A stretch of 64,000 nucleotides of DNA from Campylobacteraceae bacterium (GTDB taxonomy: Bacteria > Campylobacterota > Campylobacteria > Campylobacterales > Arcobacteraceae): contig JABXII010000014.1 of assembly GCA_013373175.1 (NCBI GenBank), forward strand, positions 1 through 64,000. The letters run 5' to 3'. The notes under the pieces were generated by a model. The model did not search any database. It was not told where the DNA came from and saw only the letters and a program-made list of their open reading frames with translations. The position numbers and the translations under genes were made by a program. Below, piece by piece: positions 7,875 through 17,049 of this stretch; positions within the stretch are counted from its first letter, which is position 1; each line of letters starts with the position of its first letter.

Positions 7875-9151
7875 TTTGTAATTTCTCCTAAATAGTTTTT
7901 AATTAGAGGATAAACTTCTTCAAGTTCAATTCCTTGTAGTTTTGTTTGTCCAGTAAGAACATAGGTTAATGGCTTTAAAAGTCTTTCTTCTTTTAATTGT
8001 GTTTTATCTGTAATAAATTGTTTAAATTCTGAAAAACTATCAATAAAAGGAGCGTCATTTACGGCTAGTTTCACTTCAACAAACTCTTCTTCAAAACCTT
8101 CACAAGTTGATTTTGGTGCAAATACTAAGTTTATTTTCTCTTTTATATCTTTTATTGTAGAAGTTTCATTTAAAAAAAGTTTCCCTAGTTTTCCAATATC
8201 ATCATCTGCAAATCCTAGAATCTTTGAAAACCTCATATTATCGATATTAATAAGATGTTTTTTATTTATCTCTTTTAGCTTTTCAATATCAAAGTTTACT
8301 GCTTCATTTGGAATATTTTTTATATCAAACCATTCTACAGCCTCTTCTAAAGTAAAAATCTCTTTTGGAGTTTCATTTCCAAGTAAAACTAAATAATTTG
8401 CAATAGCTGCTGGAAGAAAACCATCATCTATAAGTTTTTTTACAGAAGAGTATTTTGAGTCTATATTTACATCAGGGATATGTGTAAACTCAATTTCTTT
8501 ATCATAATTTAATAGTTTTCTAATATGAATCTGTTTTGCTGCATCATTTACTTTATCTTCTAAAGTAATAACAGCTGAAATATCAAATAACATATCATCA
8601 ACAGCATGGGCATAGTTGTGCGTTGGTGTTTTATCTTGTCTTAAAATAGGGAAAGAGTCGATATCTGAAGGCTTAAATGATAACTCACCTTTTAAAAGAT
8701 CTTTGAAAACTATATTTTCATCAGGTTTTTTTATTCTAACAATAAAAGGAGAATTTACATTTAAAACTGTTTCATCAGAAAGAGTTTGGCAAAAACCATC
8801 ATATTCATAAGGTTTATTATTTTTCTTTGCTTCTTCTTTTAGTTCCTCAATTTTTGCATCTGAACAAAAGCAGGCAAAGGCATTTTTTTGTCCCATAAGT
8901 TGCATTGTAAGTTTTTGGTGATATTTTAAATTATCATTTTGATGAAAAATACCTTCATAACCAATAGAAAAGAGATTTAAAAGCTCTAGAATCTCTTTAT
9001 CTTTTCCTTCAATATTTTTTTCTTTATCAGTATCTTCAATTCTTATTATAAGTTTTTCATTTAATTGTTTAGAAACAATATGATTAAATATTGCTACTCT
9101 TAAATCACCTATATCCATGTCTTTTGTTGGACTTTGTACAAATCTTAACAA
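7871..9151 (-). CDS. gltX: Glutamyl-tRNA synthetase paralogue without HIGH and KMSKS motifs
   Basis: 426 residues, TTG start with an AAGGAAG site in the end of the upstream gene. The fold is that of the second (GltX2-type) glutamyl-tRNA synthetase of this phylum: SPT at 7-9, RIEDTD at 37-42, [12 protein letters not shown], and [13 protein letters not shown]. But the HIGH-type motif reads DIG with Asp13 where His is required, with Lys10 replacing the preceding glycine. The conserved R-G-E-D-H motif reads T-L-E-D-K (196-200). The KMSKR loop is missing: residues run directly from PDVNIDSK to YSSVKKL (226-240). Each change hits ATP binding, so the protein probably cannot activate glutamate. The reading frame is otherwise intact, which suggests a retained non-canonical role or recent decay. 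Confidence 0.8.
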   Translation of the reverse strand: MLRFVQSPTKDMDIGDLRVAIFNHIVSKQLNEKLIIRIEDTDKEKNIEGKDKEILELLNLFSIGYEGIFHQNDNLKYHQKLTMQLMGQKNAFACFCSDAKIEELKEEAKKNNKPYEYDGFCQTLSDETVLNVNSPFIVRIKKPDENIVFKDLLKGELSFKPSDIDSFPILRQDKTPTHNYAHAVDDMLFDISAVITLEDKVNDAAKQIHIRKLLNYDKEIEFTHIPDVNIDSKYSSVKKLIDDGFLPAAIANYLVLLGNETPKEIFTLEEAVEWFDIKNIPNEAVNFDIEKLKEINKKHLINIDNMRFSKILGFADDDIGKLGKLFLNETSTIKDIKEKINLVFAPKSTCEGFEEEFVEVKLAVNDAPFIDSFSEFKQFITDKTQLKEERLLKPLTYVLTGQTKLQGIELEEVYPLIKNYLGEITK

Positions 9152-9152
9152 A

Positions 9153-10442
9153 TTACTTCCTTACTATTGAAAATGATAATTTTTTAATCTCGTCATGAGA
9201 TTTTATATATTTGTTTAAATCGTCTAATTTTAGACTTTGTATTCTATCTAACTCTTTTTGTGAGTAATCAAATCCTAAACCTCTATAAAAAAGAGTAAAA
9301 GCTCTATGTAACCTTTGTGATAGTGTTTCTGTTCTTAAAGGTTCACTTCCTAAGATGAAGTTTTTTGCAGAGTCTAGTTCTTCTTTTGTAACACCTTCAT
9401 TCACAAAATCATTTACTATTTTTGATACTAACTCTTTTGCCTCATCTGCACTTTCAAGTTTAGTTTGTAAATAACCTGTAAAGTAATTGTGAGATTTATT
9501 TATTGAAACATAACCATAAGCAGAATAAGCAAGACCTCTTTTAACTCTAATTTCTTCCATAAGTCTACTTCCAAAACCACTTCCACCTAAAATAAAAGAA
9601 GCTACTTTTGCTTTATAGTTATCTTCATTTTTTACAGTAGTATCAAAAGGACTTCCAAAGTAAATATAAGCTTGTTGAGTATCTTTTTTTAGTGTAATAG
9701 TCTCTGCTTTATCACTTGTTTTTACTATTTTAAACTTATTACTATTTGTAGCTTTAATATCTTTTAATAGTTTTTTTAATTTTGTTGAAAGTTCATCAAA
9801 TTCAATATCTCCACCTACAACAACAATTAAGTTATTTAAATCAATTGCATCAGTTAAAAACTTTTTAATATCAGCAAGTTTTATTTTTTCTATTGATTCA
9901 ATACTTCCACTTGCTGGTCTTTCTAGTGCAGTTCCTTTAAAAAGAATCTCTTTTAAATTTTTACTAGCAATATAGTCAAAATCATTCTCTTTTCTTTTTA
10001 ATGAACCAGTTTTAATAGTTTTTATTTTATCTAATACTTTTTTATCATAATTAGGGTCATTTAATAACTCTTTTAATAAAGATAATGCTTTTTCATTTAC
10101 ATCTTTTAGTGAAGAAAGTTCGATTACAAATGTTTCAAACCCAACAGAAGAGTGTAAAGAAATAGCAGAATCTTCTAACTTTTGAGCAAACTTAGTAGAA
10201 CCTAACTCTTTTGTTCCTTCATTTAGCAATTTTGCTGAAAGTGATGCTAAGCCACTTTTATTTTTATCTTGAATATACCCAGAGTTTTTAAATACAAGTT
10301 GTAAATTTAATATTGGTAAATTTTTATCTTGTTCAAAAACAACAGGAATTTCAATATCATTTATCTTTATTTGCTTAACAGTAGCAGACATTAAATATCC
10401 TTGAATTAGTAATAGTAGTAAAAAAGATTTAAAGAGGTTCAT
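9153..10442 (-). CDS. M16-family (insulinase-like) periplasmic protein without the HXXEH zinc motif
   Basis: 429 residues with a signal peptide (about 1-19). The sequence shows the two homologous halves of an M16 peptidase: the N-terminal [14 protein letters not shown] segment and the C-terminal [19 protein letters not shown] motif typical of M16C. In active members the first segment carries H-x-x-E-H; here the aligned residues 67-71 are Ser-Leu-Ser-Ala-Lys, so the metal ligands are missing. Inactive M16 chains usually work as the non-catalytic half of a heterodimer, but no partner gene is in the window. It lies 5 bases downstream of mqnC and 1 base upstream of the gltX paralogue. Confidence 0.82.
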   Translation of the reverse strand: MNLFKSFLLLLLIQGYLMSATVKQIKINDIEIPVVFEQDKNLPILNLQLVFKNSGYIQDKNKSGLASLSAKLLNEGTKELGSTKFAQKLEDSAISLHSSVGFETFVIELSSLKDVNEKALSLLKELLNDPNYDKKVLDKIKTIKTGSLKRKENDFDYIASKNLKEILFKGTALERPASGSIESIEKIKLADIKKFLTDAIDLNNLIVVVGGDIEFDELSTKLKKLLKDIKATNSNKFKIVKTSDKAETITLKKDTQQAYIYFGSPFDTTVKNEDNYKAKVASFILGGSGFGSRLMEEIRVKRGLAYSAYGYVSINKSHNYFTGYLQTKLESADEAKELVSKIVNDFVNEGVTKEELDSAKNFILGSEPLRTETLSQRLHRAFTLFYRGLGFDYSQKELDRIQSLKLDDLNKYIKSHDEIKKLSFSIVRK

Positions 10443-10447
10443 GTAGC

Positions 10448-11518
10448 TTAAAACCTCTCTAATATCTCATAAGCAGTGTTTCTTTTTGCCGGGTTTTCAC
10501 CAACATCATGGATTAATTGAATCATTTCATCTTGATTCATACAGTTACTTGCACCTGCAGCTGCAACAACATTTTCTTCCATCATAGTACTTCCTAAGTC
10601 GTTTGCCCCAAATTTAAGAGCCATTTGACCAATATAACTTCCTTGAGTAACCCAAGAACTTTGAATATTTGGAAAATTATCTAAATATAGTCTTGAAACA
10701 GCAAGTAATCTTAAATATCTATTTGATGATTGAGGTTTTAAATCAGGAATCTCTTCTTTTAGTTTTGTATTTGCACTTTGAAAAGACCACATAATAAAGG
10801 CTCTAAAACCACCTGTTTCATCTTGAAGTTGTCTAATTCTATTCCAGTGTTCAATAATCTCTTCATCAGTCTCAACTGTTCCAAACATCATTGTAGCAGT
10901 AGTTTTCATACCAATAGAATGAGCTAATCTATGAACTTCTAACCAATCATCTGTATCAATTTTTCTAGGAGCAATAACATCTCTTACTCTATCTGATAAA
11001 ATTTCAGCTCCTGCACCTGGAATTGAGCTTAAACCTTTTGCTTGTAGTCTTTTTAAAACTTCAAGTCGAGAGATTTTTGAAACCTTTGCAATATAACAAA
11101 TTTCAATTGCAGAAAATGAGTGTAGAGTTATTTGAGGGAATTTAGTATGAATATGCTCAACTAATTCTTCATAATAGTCAATTTTAAGTTTTGGGTGAAC
11201 ACCACCTTGCATAAGTATTTGTGTACCACCAATTTCTAATAACTCTTCAATTTTTTTATCAATTTCATCAAACTTTAATACATAAGCATCTTCATCTCTA
11301 CCATGCCTATAAAAAGCACAGAATTTACAGTCTACCCAACAAACATTTGTATAGTTAATATTTCTGTCAACTACAAATGTTGTAATTTTTTCAGGATGTA
11401 ACTGTTCTTTTTTCTTAGAAGCTAAATCACCTAATTTTACTAAAGAAGCATTCTTAATTAAATCTAATGCTTCTTCCTCTGTGATTCTTCTATTAATAAT
11501 ATCCATTTTTTTTACCAT
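10448..11518 (-). CDS. mqnC: Dehypoxanthine futalosine cyclase (menaquinone biosynthesis)
   Basis: 356 residues. Radical-SAM enzyme of the futalosine route to menaquinone, converting dehypoxanthine futalosine to its cyclic form. The [4Fe-4S] ligands are Cys60, Cys64 and Cys67 (CWVDCKFC), followed by AFYRHGRDEDAY. Downstream motifs GGVHPKL, SIPGAGAEIL and TTATMMFGTVE are typical of the MqnC/CofH group. The other mqn genes are elsewhere, as usual in this phylum. The first ATG (11518) has GGAT six bases upstream; an in-frame ATG four codons later is possible. Confidence 0.93.
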   Translation of the reverse strand: MVKKMDIINRRITEEEALDLIKNASLVKLGDLASKKKEQLHPEKITTFVVDRNINYTNVCWVDCKFCAFYRHGRDEDAYVLKFDEIDKKIEELLEIGGTQILMQGGVHPKLKIDYYEELVEHIHTKFPQITLHSFSAIEICYIAKVSKISRLEVLKRLQAKGLSSIPGAGAEILSDRVRDVIAPRKIDTDDWLEVHRLAHSIGMKTTATMMFGTVETDEEIIEHWNRIRQLQDETGGFRAFIMWSFQSANTKLKEEIPDLKPQSSNRYLRLLAVSRLYLDNFPNIQSSWVTQGSYIGQMALKFGANDLGSTMMEENVVAAAGASNCMNQDEMIQLIHDVGENPAKRNTAYEILERF

Positions 11519-11540
11519 AAATTATCCAATTTTTTTATTT

Positions 11541-13787
11541 TTAAAAACTAGACCCTAATGAGAACTCAAATGATGATGTATCATCACCTGATTCATCATC
11601 TAATGCTTGAGCAAAAATCAGTTGTAATGGACCAAAAGGTGAGATCCACTCAAATAGTGCACCTGTAGAAGATCTTTCAATATCTGTCATACTATCTTCA
11701 CCAATCATACCATAATCATAGAACACACCCCATCTCATCTTAGCTTGAGGAGATAAAGGGAAACTCATTTCTACTGATGTTGCTGCCATATTTTTATAAG
11801 GGTCAACTTTTTCACCAGATTCATTTTTAGGGAAGGCATAAGATTTAAATCCTCTTAAAGATTTTGTCCCACCTAAGTATAATGAATCACCTTGATTAAT
11901 CTGACCATTATCCACAAGGAAGTTTGCTTGTAGCTTATATCTAAAAATCCAATCTAAATCATAAAGATCGTTTAAAGAATAGAAATATTTAAAGTAAGAT
12001 AAACTCTTAAGATATTCAGAGTCTCCACCTAATCCTGCAAACTCTAAAGAAGAACCAGCTTTAAAACCACTTCTTGGGTTTAAATAGTCATCAGTATTAT
12101 CAAAGTTTAAGAAAGGAGTAATCGAACTAGTTACATAATCTGTATCTTGAAATCTTTTATTTTCAGGAACTCCAGAATCATCATCATAATCATACTCTTC
12201 TTTAATAAAGTCTAATCTATATCTAGCACCAACTCTTAAGTTTCTAATAAACTCTTTACCAACACCAACAGAGAAACCTTTTATATCTTTATCTAATTCA
12301 TATTTAGAACTATCAATTTCAATATTATCTGAGTGAATATCTATATCTCCACTATATTTACTATCAGCAATAGCAGGATTTTTAAGTTTTACGGAAAGGT
12401 CAGTTTTTCTTTTAGATAAATCAACAGAAAGTCCTAATGAAAGTCCTGAACCAAAGATATTATTATCTACAATAGAACCATTAATCATAAATCCATCGTA
12501 TGAACCATATCCACCACCAAGAATGATATTTCCTGTTGCAGCTTCTTTTACTTTTACAACAATATCCATTTTATCAGCAGAAACTCTTTTTTGCTCAATT
12601 AGAACATCTTCAAAGTATCCTGTTCTTTTTAGTTTATTTTTTGAATCATTATAATCAGTTAGGTTAAATAAATCTCCAGGAGCTAAATAAACATCTCTTC
12701 TAATAACTCTATCAAGTGTTCTTGTATTTCCTGAAATTTTAACATCTCTAATAAATACTTTTTCTCCAGGAATAACATTAAATACTAAATCAGCAGTTCC
12801 ATTTTTTTCATCTTTTTTAATATCATATTTAACTTGTGCAAATGCGTAACCTTTATCTGCAACTAATGTTTTGATATAATCAGCATCTTTTCTAAGTCTT
12901 TTTATATTAAAAGTTCTACCTTTTCTAAGTCTTAACTCAGGATAAATATCTTCAGGCTTTACAATTTCAGAATTTACATATATTGCAATATCATTTACAT
13001 TATATTGCCTACCTTCTTCAATATAAAAGTCAAGTTCAGCTTGATTTGAAGAAAAGTCTACTTCTAAGAAAGGATCTTTTACTTTTGCATCTAAGTATCC
13101 ATTTTCAAAATATACTTCTTGAATTCTTTTACTATCATATTCTAATTGTTCTGCAGCTAATTCACCACCGTTCTGAGTGATAAACCAAGATGCGAACTCT
13201 TCTTCTTTATTTGCAGTTGCTGGTTCAAAATCACCTGAATCAAGGTTTTCTGAACCAAAATAATTTACTTTTTTAATGATGATTTCATCACCTTTATTTA
13301 CGTTAAAAGTAATTGCAACTGAGTCTTCATTTAAATGTTCTACTTCTGCTTCAACAACAGAATTAATATAACCTTCTCTTTCTAATTCTTTAAGAAGTTT
13401 TTCTTTTGCAGTTCTAACTCTTTTGTCAGAATACATATTCCCTTTTTCAAGACCTATTTGTTTTCTTAAAATGTCAATGTCATCTTCTCTTGATTTATAT
13501 CCAGTGATATCAACATTTGCAATAGATGGTTTTTCATCAAATATAAATTGAAGTTTTCCATTGTCCATATTAACTTTAATATCTTCAAAGTAATTAAATT
13601 TATAAAAGTCTTTTATGGCTTTATTTACTTTTTCAGTACTAACTTCATCACCAACTTTTATGTTTAATGTTTCATTTGCAACTGGTAAAGAAATTTTTGT
13701 TAAATTTACATATTCAATTGAAGTAATTTGTTCAGCTTGTAGAAGTGAAGCTAACGTGATAGATAATAAGATACTTTTCTTTTTCAC
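11541..13787 (-). CDS. bamA: Outer membrane protein assembly factor BamA
   Basis: 748 residues, GTG start five bases after AAGGA. The signal peptide (about 1-18) is followed by POTRA repeats (about 22-345, five expected) that guide unfolded outer-membrane proteins, then a C-terminal beta-barrel (about 365-748). The barrel carries the conserved LGGTKSLRGF loop-6 motif and ends with an aromatic Phe, as usual for barrel proteins recognised by the Bam machine. Length is within the family range. It precedes mqnC by 22 bases and diverges from tyrA; its promoter probably lies in the A/T-rich 13788-13850 region. Confidence 0.96.
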   Translation of the reverse strand: MKKKSILLSITLASLLQAEQITSIEYVNLTKISLPVANETLNIKVGDEVSTEKVNKAIKDFYKFNYFEDIKVNMDNGKLQFIFDEKPSIANVDITGYKSREDDIDILRKQIGLEKGNMYSDKRVRTAKEKLLKELEREGYINSVVEAEVEHLNEDSVAITFNVNKGDEIIIKKVNYFGSENLDSGDFEPATANKEEEFASWFITQNGGELAAEQLEYDSKRIQEVYFENGYLDAKVKDPFLEVDFSSNQAELDFYIEEGRQYNVNDIAIYVNSEIVKPEDIYPELRLRKGRTFNIKRLRKDADYIKTLVADKGYAFAQVKYDIKKDEKNGTADLVFNVIPGEKVFIRDVKISGNTRTLDRVIRRDVYLAPGDLFNLTDYNDSKNKLKRTGYFEDVLIEQKRVSADKMDIVVKVKEAATGNIILGGGYGSYDGFMINGSIVDNNIFGSGLSLGLSVDLSKRKTDLSVKLKNPAIADSKYSGDIDIHSDNIEIDSSKYELDKDIKGFSVGVGKEFIRNLRVGARYRLDFIKEEYDYDDDSGVPENKRFQDTDYVTSSITPFLNFDNTDDYLNPRSGFKAGSSLEFAGLGGDSEYLKSLSYFKYFYSLNDLYDLDWIFRYKLQANFLVDNGQINQGDSLYLGGTKSLRGFKSYAFPKNESGEKVDPYKNMAATSVEMSFPLSPQAKMRWGVFYDYGMIGEDSMTDIERSSTGALFEWISPFGPLQLIFAQALDDESGDDTSSFEFSLGSSF

Positions 13788-13853
13788 AGTTATCCTTATT
13801 TTTAATAATTAAAGCTAAAATATATCTAAATAAACTTTATAGGATGTTTAAGA

Positions 13854-13859
13854 TATAAT
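13854..13859 (+). promoter_or_regulatory. -10 box of tyrA
   Basis: TATAAT in a GATATAATC context, 38 bases before the tyrA TTG start. No convincing -35 hexamer lies 17 bases upstream; A/T-rich runs precede the box, as is usual for the main sigma factor in this phylum. Confidence 0.5.
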
Positions 13860-13891
13860 CGCTTTTTAAATATATTTTAAAGGTTATAAAA

Positions 13892-14722
13892 TTGAATGTA
13901 GGTATTATTGGTTTAGGCTTAATGGGTGGTTCTTTTGCAAAAGCAATGAAAAAATACTCAATAGCCACAAAAGTTTATGGATACGCAAGAAGTGAAAAGT
14001 CTAAAAAAGAGATAGAAGAATTAAATTTAGTTGATGAATTAGTAGATATAAAAACAATAAAAGATAATTGTGATTTAATTGTTCTTGCTATTCCTGTGGA
14101 TAATATTATTGATATGATGCCCGAATTTCTGGATATAAAAGATAAAACTACAATTATGGATTTAGGCTCAACAAAAGAGTTTATTATAAAAAATGTTCCT
14201 GCAAAGATTAGAAAAAACTTTATTGCAGCTCACCCAATGACAGGAACTGAAAAATCGGGACCTAAAGCAGCAATTGATAATTTGTATGAAGGTAAAACTG
14301 TAGTTTTATGTAATCTTGAAGAGAATGAAAATCAACATGTAAATAGAGCATTTAAAGTATTTCAAGAAATAGGGATGAGAATAGTTGCAATGGATGCTGA
14401 TGAACACGATATTCATGCTTGTTATATGTCTCACTTACCCCATGCAATTTCTTACTCTTTAGCAAATACTGTTATGGGACATGAAGATCCCAAATCTATT
14501 ATTGCTTTAGCAGCAGGTGGATTTAAAGATATGAGTAGAATTGCAAAATCAAGTCCAGATATGTGGACAGATATTTTTAAACAAAATAGAAAAAATCTTT
14601 TAGCTTCTATCGATTTATTTGAAGACCATATGAAAAAGGTAAGAAAAATGGTTGAAGAAGAGGATTATTCAGATTTAAAAGAGTGGATGAAAAAAGCAAA
14701 CACACTACATGAGATTTTATAA
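13892..14722 (+). CDS. tyrA: Prephenate dehydrogenase
   Basis: 276 residues, TTG start nine bases after AAAGG; no upstream ATG fits. It oxidises prephenate to 4-hydroxyphenylpyruvate with NAD(P) for tyrosine synthesis. A Rossmann motif GLGLMGG is at residues 7-13 and the catalytic His114 sits in HPMTGTEKSG. The C-terminal helical dimerisation region contains HDIHACYMSHLPH and GGFKDMSRIAKSSP. No chorismate mutase or ACT domain is fused. It is a lone rightward gene converging on folP; the two stop codons overlap inside a palindrome. Confidence 0.93.
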   Translation: MNVGIIGLGLMGGSFAKAMKKYSIATKVYGYARSEKSKKEIEELNLVDELVDIKTIKDNCDLIVLAIPVDNIIDMMPEFLDIKDKTTIMDLGSTKEFIIKNVPAKIRKNFIAAHPMTGTEKSGPKAAIDNLYEGKTVVLCNLEENENQHVNRAFKVFQEIGMRIVAMDADEHDIHACYMSHLPHAISYSLANTVMGHEDPKSIIALAAGGFKDMSRIAKSSPDMWTDIFKQNRKNLLASIDLFEDHMKKVRKMVEEEDYSDLKEWMKKANTLHEIL

Positions 14723-14728
14723 AATCTC
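14711..14728. terminator. Palindromic bidirectional terminator between tyrA and folP
   Basis: Perfect 18-base palindrome GAGATTTTA/TAAAATCTC centred on the overlapping stop codons of tyrA (+) and folP (-), flanked by partly complementary CACAC/GTGTG sequences that can extend the stem. It has A/T-rich arms and no long U-tract. Confidence 0.45.
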
Positions 14729-15862
14729 TTGTGTGTTAATAGCTTCTTGAACTTTAATAGCTTGATAGTGTTCTTTTACATCATGACATCTAATAATAGA
14801 AGCTCCATAGTTTATAGATTCTAAATGTATTGCTAAAGTTCCAGGAAGCCTTTGTTCTGTAGGAGTTGAAATAATCTTATCTATCATTGATTTTCTACTT
14901 GCTCCCATTAAAAGTTCATATCCAAAGTGTTTAAAATGTTCTAGGTTTTTTATAAGCTTTAGATTGTGCTCTAAAGTTTTTCCAAAACCAATTCCAACAT
15001 CTAAAACAATATCTTCAATTCCATAACTTCTTGCTTTTTCTATTCTTTGCTTAAAAAAGTCATCAATTTCTTGAATTAAATCTTCATATACAGGGTTTTC
15101 TTGCATAATAGTTGGATCTTTTTGCATATGCATAATTACAACTTGGGCATTGTATTTTGAAGATACTTTACAAACTTCATCATTTGCTAGTCCTGTTATA
15201 TCATTGACTATAGAAAAGCCATTTTCTAAAGCATATTCCAATACTTTTGGTTCGTATGAATCCAATGAAAACTTAGCTTTTTCAAAAAGTTTTTCTTTGT
15301 AAATTACATCAATAATAGGTTTTGCTCTTTTTAGTTCTTCTTCCCAAGAAACAGCAATACTTCCTGGTCTACTTGAAACAGCTCCTATATCAATAATACA
15401 AGCACCATCTTCAATCATTTTATTTATTCTAAAACTAGCATCCTCTTCATTAAAACGGCTATTTTGAAAAAATGAGTCCTCATTTGCATTTAAAACACCC
15501 ATGATTTTTGTTGGATACTTTCTTGAAGGAATAAACTCTTTTAAGTTTTTTGCAAACTCTTTTAAGCCAAAAGGTTGTGCTAGTTCTTTTCTACTTAAAA
15601 CTTCAAGTTGTTTTGTTGTTGCAATTAATATTCCATCTACATATTTTTCTTTTGCAGTAATAACACCAGTTGGAACAGCTAAGTCTGCTCCTATAGAAAG
15701 AGAGTCTTGTTTTAAAATATTTGCTGCGCCAACATGCATATTTTTTATTAAGATTGTATGTAAAGATGATTTTTTTGATAAAATAGAAATACCACCCTTA
15801 TCACAGCCTAGAGATTCATATACTTTTTTAGCATCCCAAATAGCTATTTTCTGAAGCGTCAT
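14717..15862 (-). CDS. folP: Dihydropteroate synthase (long form)
   Basis: 381 residues. It condenses 4-aminobenzoate with the pterin diphosphate in folate synthesis. The TIM-barrel part starts near residue 118 with GVLNANEDSF (122-131), the Campylobacterota version of the G-x-N-V-T-P-D-S-F signature. Then follow IIDIGAVSSRPGS, NDITG, and a terminal GASRKSMI phosphate loop. About 118 extra N-terminal residues precede the barrel, as in Helicobacter and Campylobacter FolP; their role is unknown. It lies one base downstream of holB in the block lysC-hobA-holB-folP. Confidence 0.93.
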   Translation of the reverse strand: MTLQKIAIWDAKKVYESLGCDKGGISILSKKSSLHTILIKNMHVGAANILKQDSLSIGADLAVPTGVITAKEKYVDGILIATTKQLEVLSRKELAQPFGLKEFAKNLKEFIPSRKYPTKIMGVLNANEDSFFQNSRFNEEDASFRINKMIEDGACIIDIGAVSSRPGSIAVSWEEELKRAKPIIDVIYKEKLFEKAKFSLDSYEPKVLEYALENGFSIVNDITGLANDEVCKVSSKYNAQVVIMHMQKDPTIMQENPVYEDLIQEIDDFFKQRIEKARSYGIEDIVLDVGIGFGKTLEHNLKLIKNLEHFKHFGYELLMGASRKSMIDKIISTPTEQRLPGTLAIHLESINYGASIIRCHDVKEHYQAIKVQEAINTQEIL

Positions 15863-15863
15863 A

Positions 15864-16496
15864 TTAAAGCCTATGTTTTCTATTTATTATTGTTAAAAGT
15901 AGGGTAGTTAAGACATTTATAGGTCTAGAGTTTAGATTTAGTAGTTTTATTGATTTTGAAAAAAGCTCTAATTCACCTTGAGTTAATTCAATTTTCTCTT
16001 TATTTACTTTTAAAAATAGACTTTCTACGAAAGATATAGCATCTTTTTTATCAATTCTTTGATTTTGTTTTAAAAACTCATAAACATCTTTTAAATCAAG
16101 TTTTCCTACATCTAAAGATAATTCTTCTTTCTTTGAGCTTTTTCTTAGAATTTTATGGGGCATTCTAGAAAAAATAGTTGGTAAAATAGTTGATTTAGAG
16201 TTAGTAATGATAATAAAAACAATATTTAAAGGTGGTTCTTCTAATATTTTCAATAAAGAGTTTTGCGCTTCATTTCTAAAGACTTTCCCACAAAGGAAAA
16301 TATATTTCTTCTCATTTGTTGAGATATATGCTTCTTTTATTGTAGCGTTAGCTTGAGCTAATTGAAACTCCTCTTTCTCTTCATTTCTAATTACTCTTAC
16401 ATTATGTTTTGAATAAAAAGGCAATAAAGAGTTAAGAGTCTCGTCTATATCATTAACAATTAAGATATGAGCCGTTTCAATTTTTTCGTTTATCAT
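15864..16496 (-). CDS. holB: DNA polymerase III delta' subunit (short form)
   Basis: 210 residues. It is part of the clamp-loader complex. The recognisable core is NSLLKILEEPP at residues 79-89, the hallmark of delta'/DnaX AAA+ folds, followed by FIIITNSKSTILPTIFSRM. There is no Walker A motif, as expected for delta', and the protein is much shorter than the ~330-residue E. coli form. The ATG overlaps the hobA stop by one base (TAATG). The order hobA-holB-folP matches Helicobacter pylori. Confidence 0.82.
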   Translation of the reverse strand: MINEKIETAHILIVNDIDETLNSLLPFYSKHNVRVIRNEEKEEFQLAQANATIKEAYISTNEKKYIFLCGKVFRNEAQNSLLKILEEPPLNIVFIIITNSKSTILPTIFSRMPHKILRKSSKKEELSLDVGKLDLKDVYEFLKQNQRIDKKDAISFVESLFLKVNKEKIELTQGELELFSKSIKLLNLNSRPINVLTTLLLTIINRKHRL

Positions 16497-17047
16497 TAAT
16501 GTTCTACGTTAATCTCTGCAAAAAGTGAAGCACTTAATGTTTTATCATAAAGCCTAAACATCTGAAGAAGTTTCATGTCTAATGCTTCATCATTGTTTTT
16601 TAGATTAAATGCATCTTGAACTTCTTCATCAAAAATCCAAAGAAAAGAGTTCTTTGAAAACTTTGGTAGAATAGCTCTAGCATCTTGACTTCTTCCAATA
16701 TACCAAAAACAGTAACCATTTGGAAAAGATATATTAAGCATATCTTTTATGAAATTGATTTCATCTTCTGTTTTTACTTCATCTAAGTCTTTATAGAAAG
16801 ATTTAAAGTTATAAAAAGGCAAAAAAGGTCTATTTTTCTTTTGAGAGTTGATATGTGTTAATACATATTTTAAAAACCAATCTCTATCACTATCAGTGAT
16901 AACTAAAACAGAACGACCTTTTTCTAAGATATTAGTAACTGATTTAGAAACTAAAGGTACCCATTCATACTTTTTTTCTTCTAACCAAGGAGAAATAAGC
17001 CTATCTTCTCTAATTGTGTCAACTGTCCAATTTAGAAATTCTTGCAC
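16496..17047 (-). CDS. hobA: HobA, DnaA-binding regulator of replication initiation
   Basis: 183 residues, GTG start three bases after lysC. HobA is specific to Campylobacterota; it tetramerises and helps DnaA assemble at the origin, as DiaA does in E. coli. Similarity to H. pylori HobA is seen in the N-terminal W-x-x-x-x-I-R region, LVITDSDRDWFLKYVLTHIN near residue 50 (LVSADSSRHWFLNYILSNLN in H. pylori as I recall it), NGYCFWYIGR, and the SFLWIFDEE...LDMKLLQMFRLYD C-terminal segment. Synteny with lysC, holB and folP supports the call. Confidence 0.88.
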   Translation of the reverse strand: MQEFLNWTVDTIREDRLISPWLEEKKYEWVPLVSKSVTNILEKGRSVLVITDSDRDWFLKYVLTHINSQKKNRPFLPFYNFKSFYKDLDEVKTEDEINFIKDMLNISFPNGYCFWYIGRSQDARAILPKFSKNSFLWIFDEEVQDAFNLKNNDEALDMKLLQMFRLYDKTLSASLFAEINVEH

Positions 17048-17049
17048 TG

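Noticed and set aside
15501-15854. 117-codon plus-strand ORF opposite folP
   Set aside because: Antisense shadow of the folP N-terminal domain; no promoter or ribosome site.
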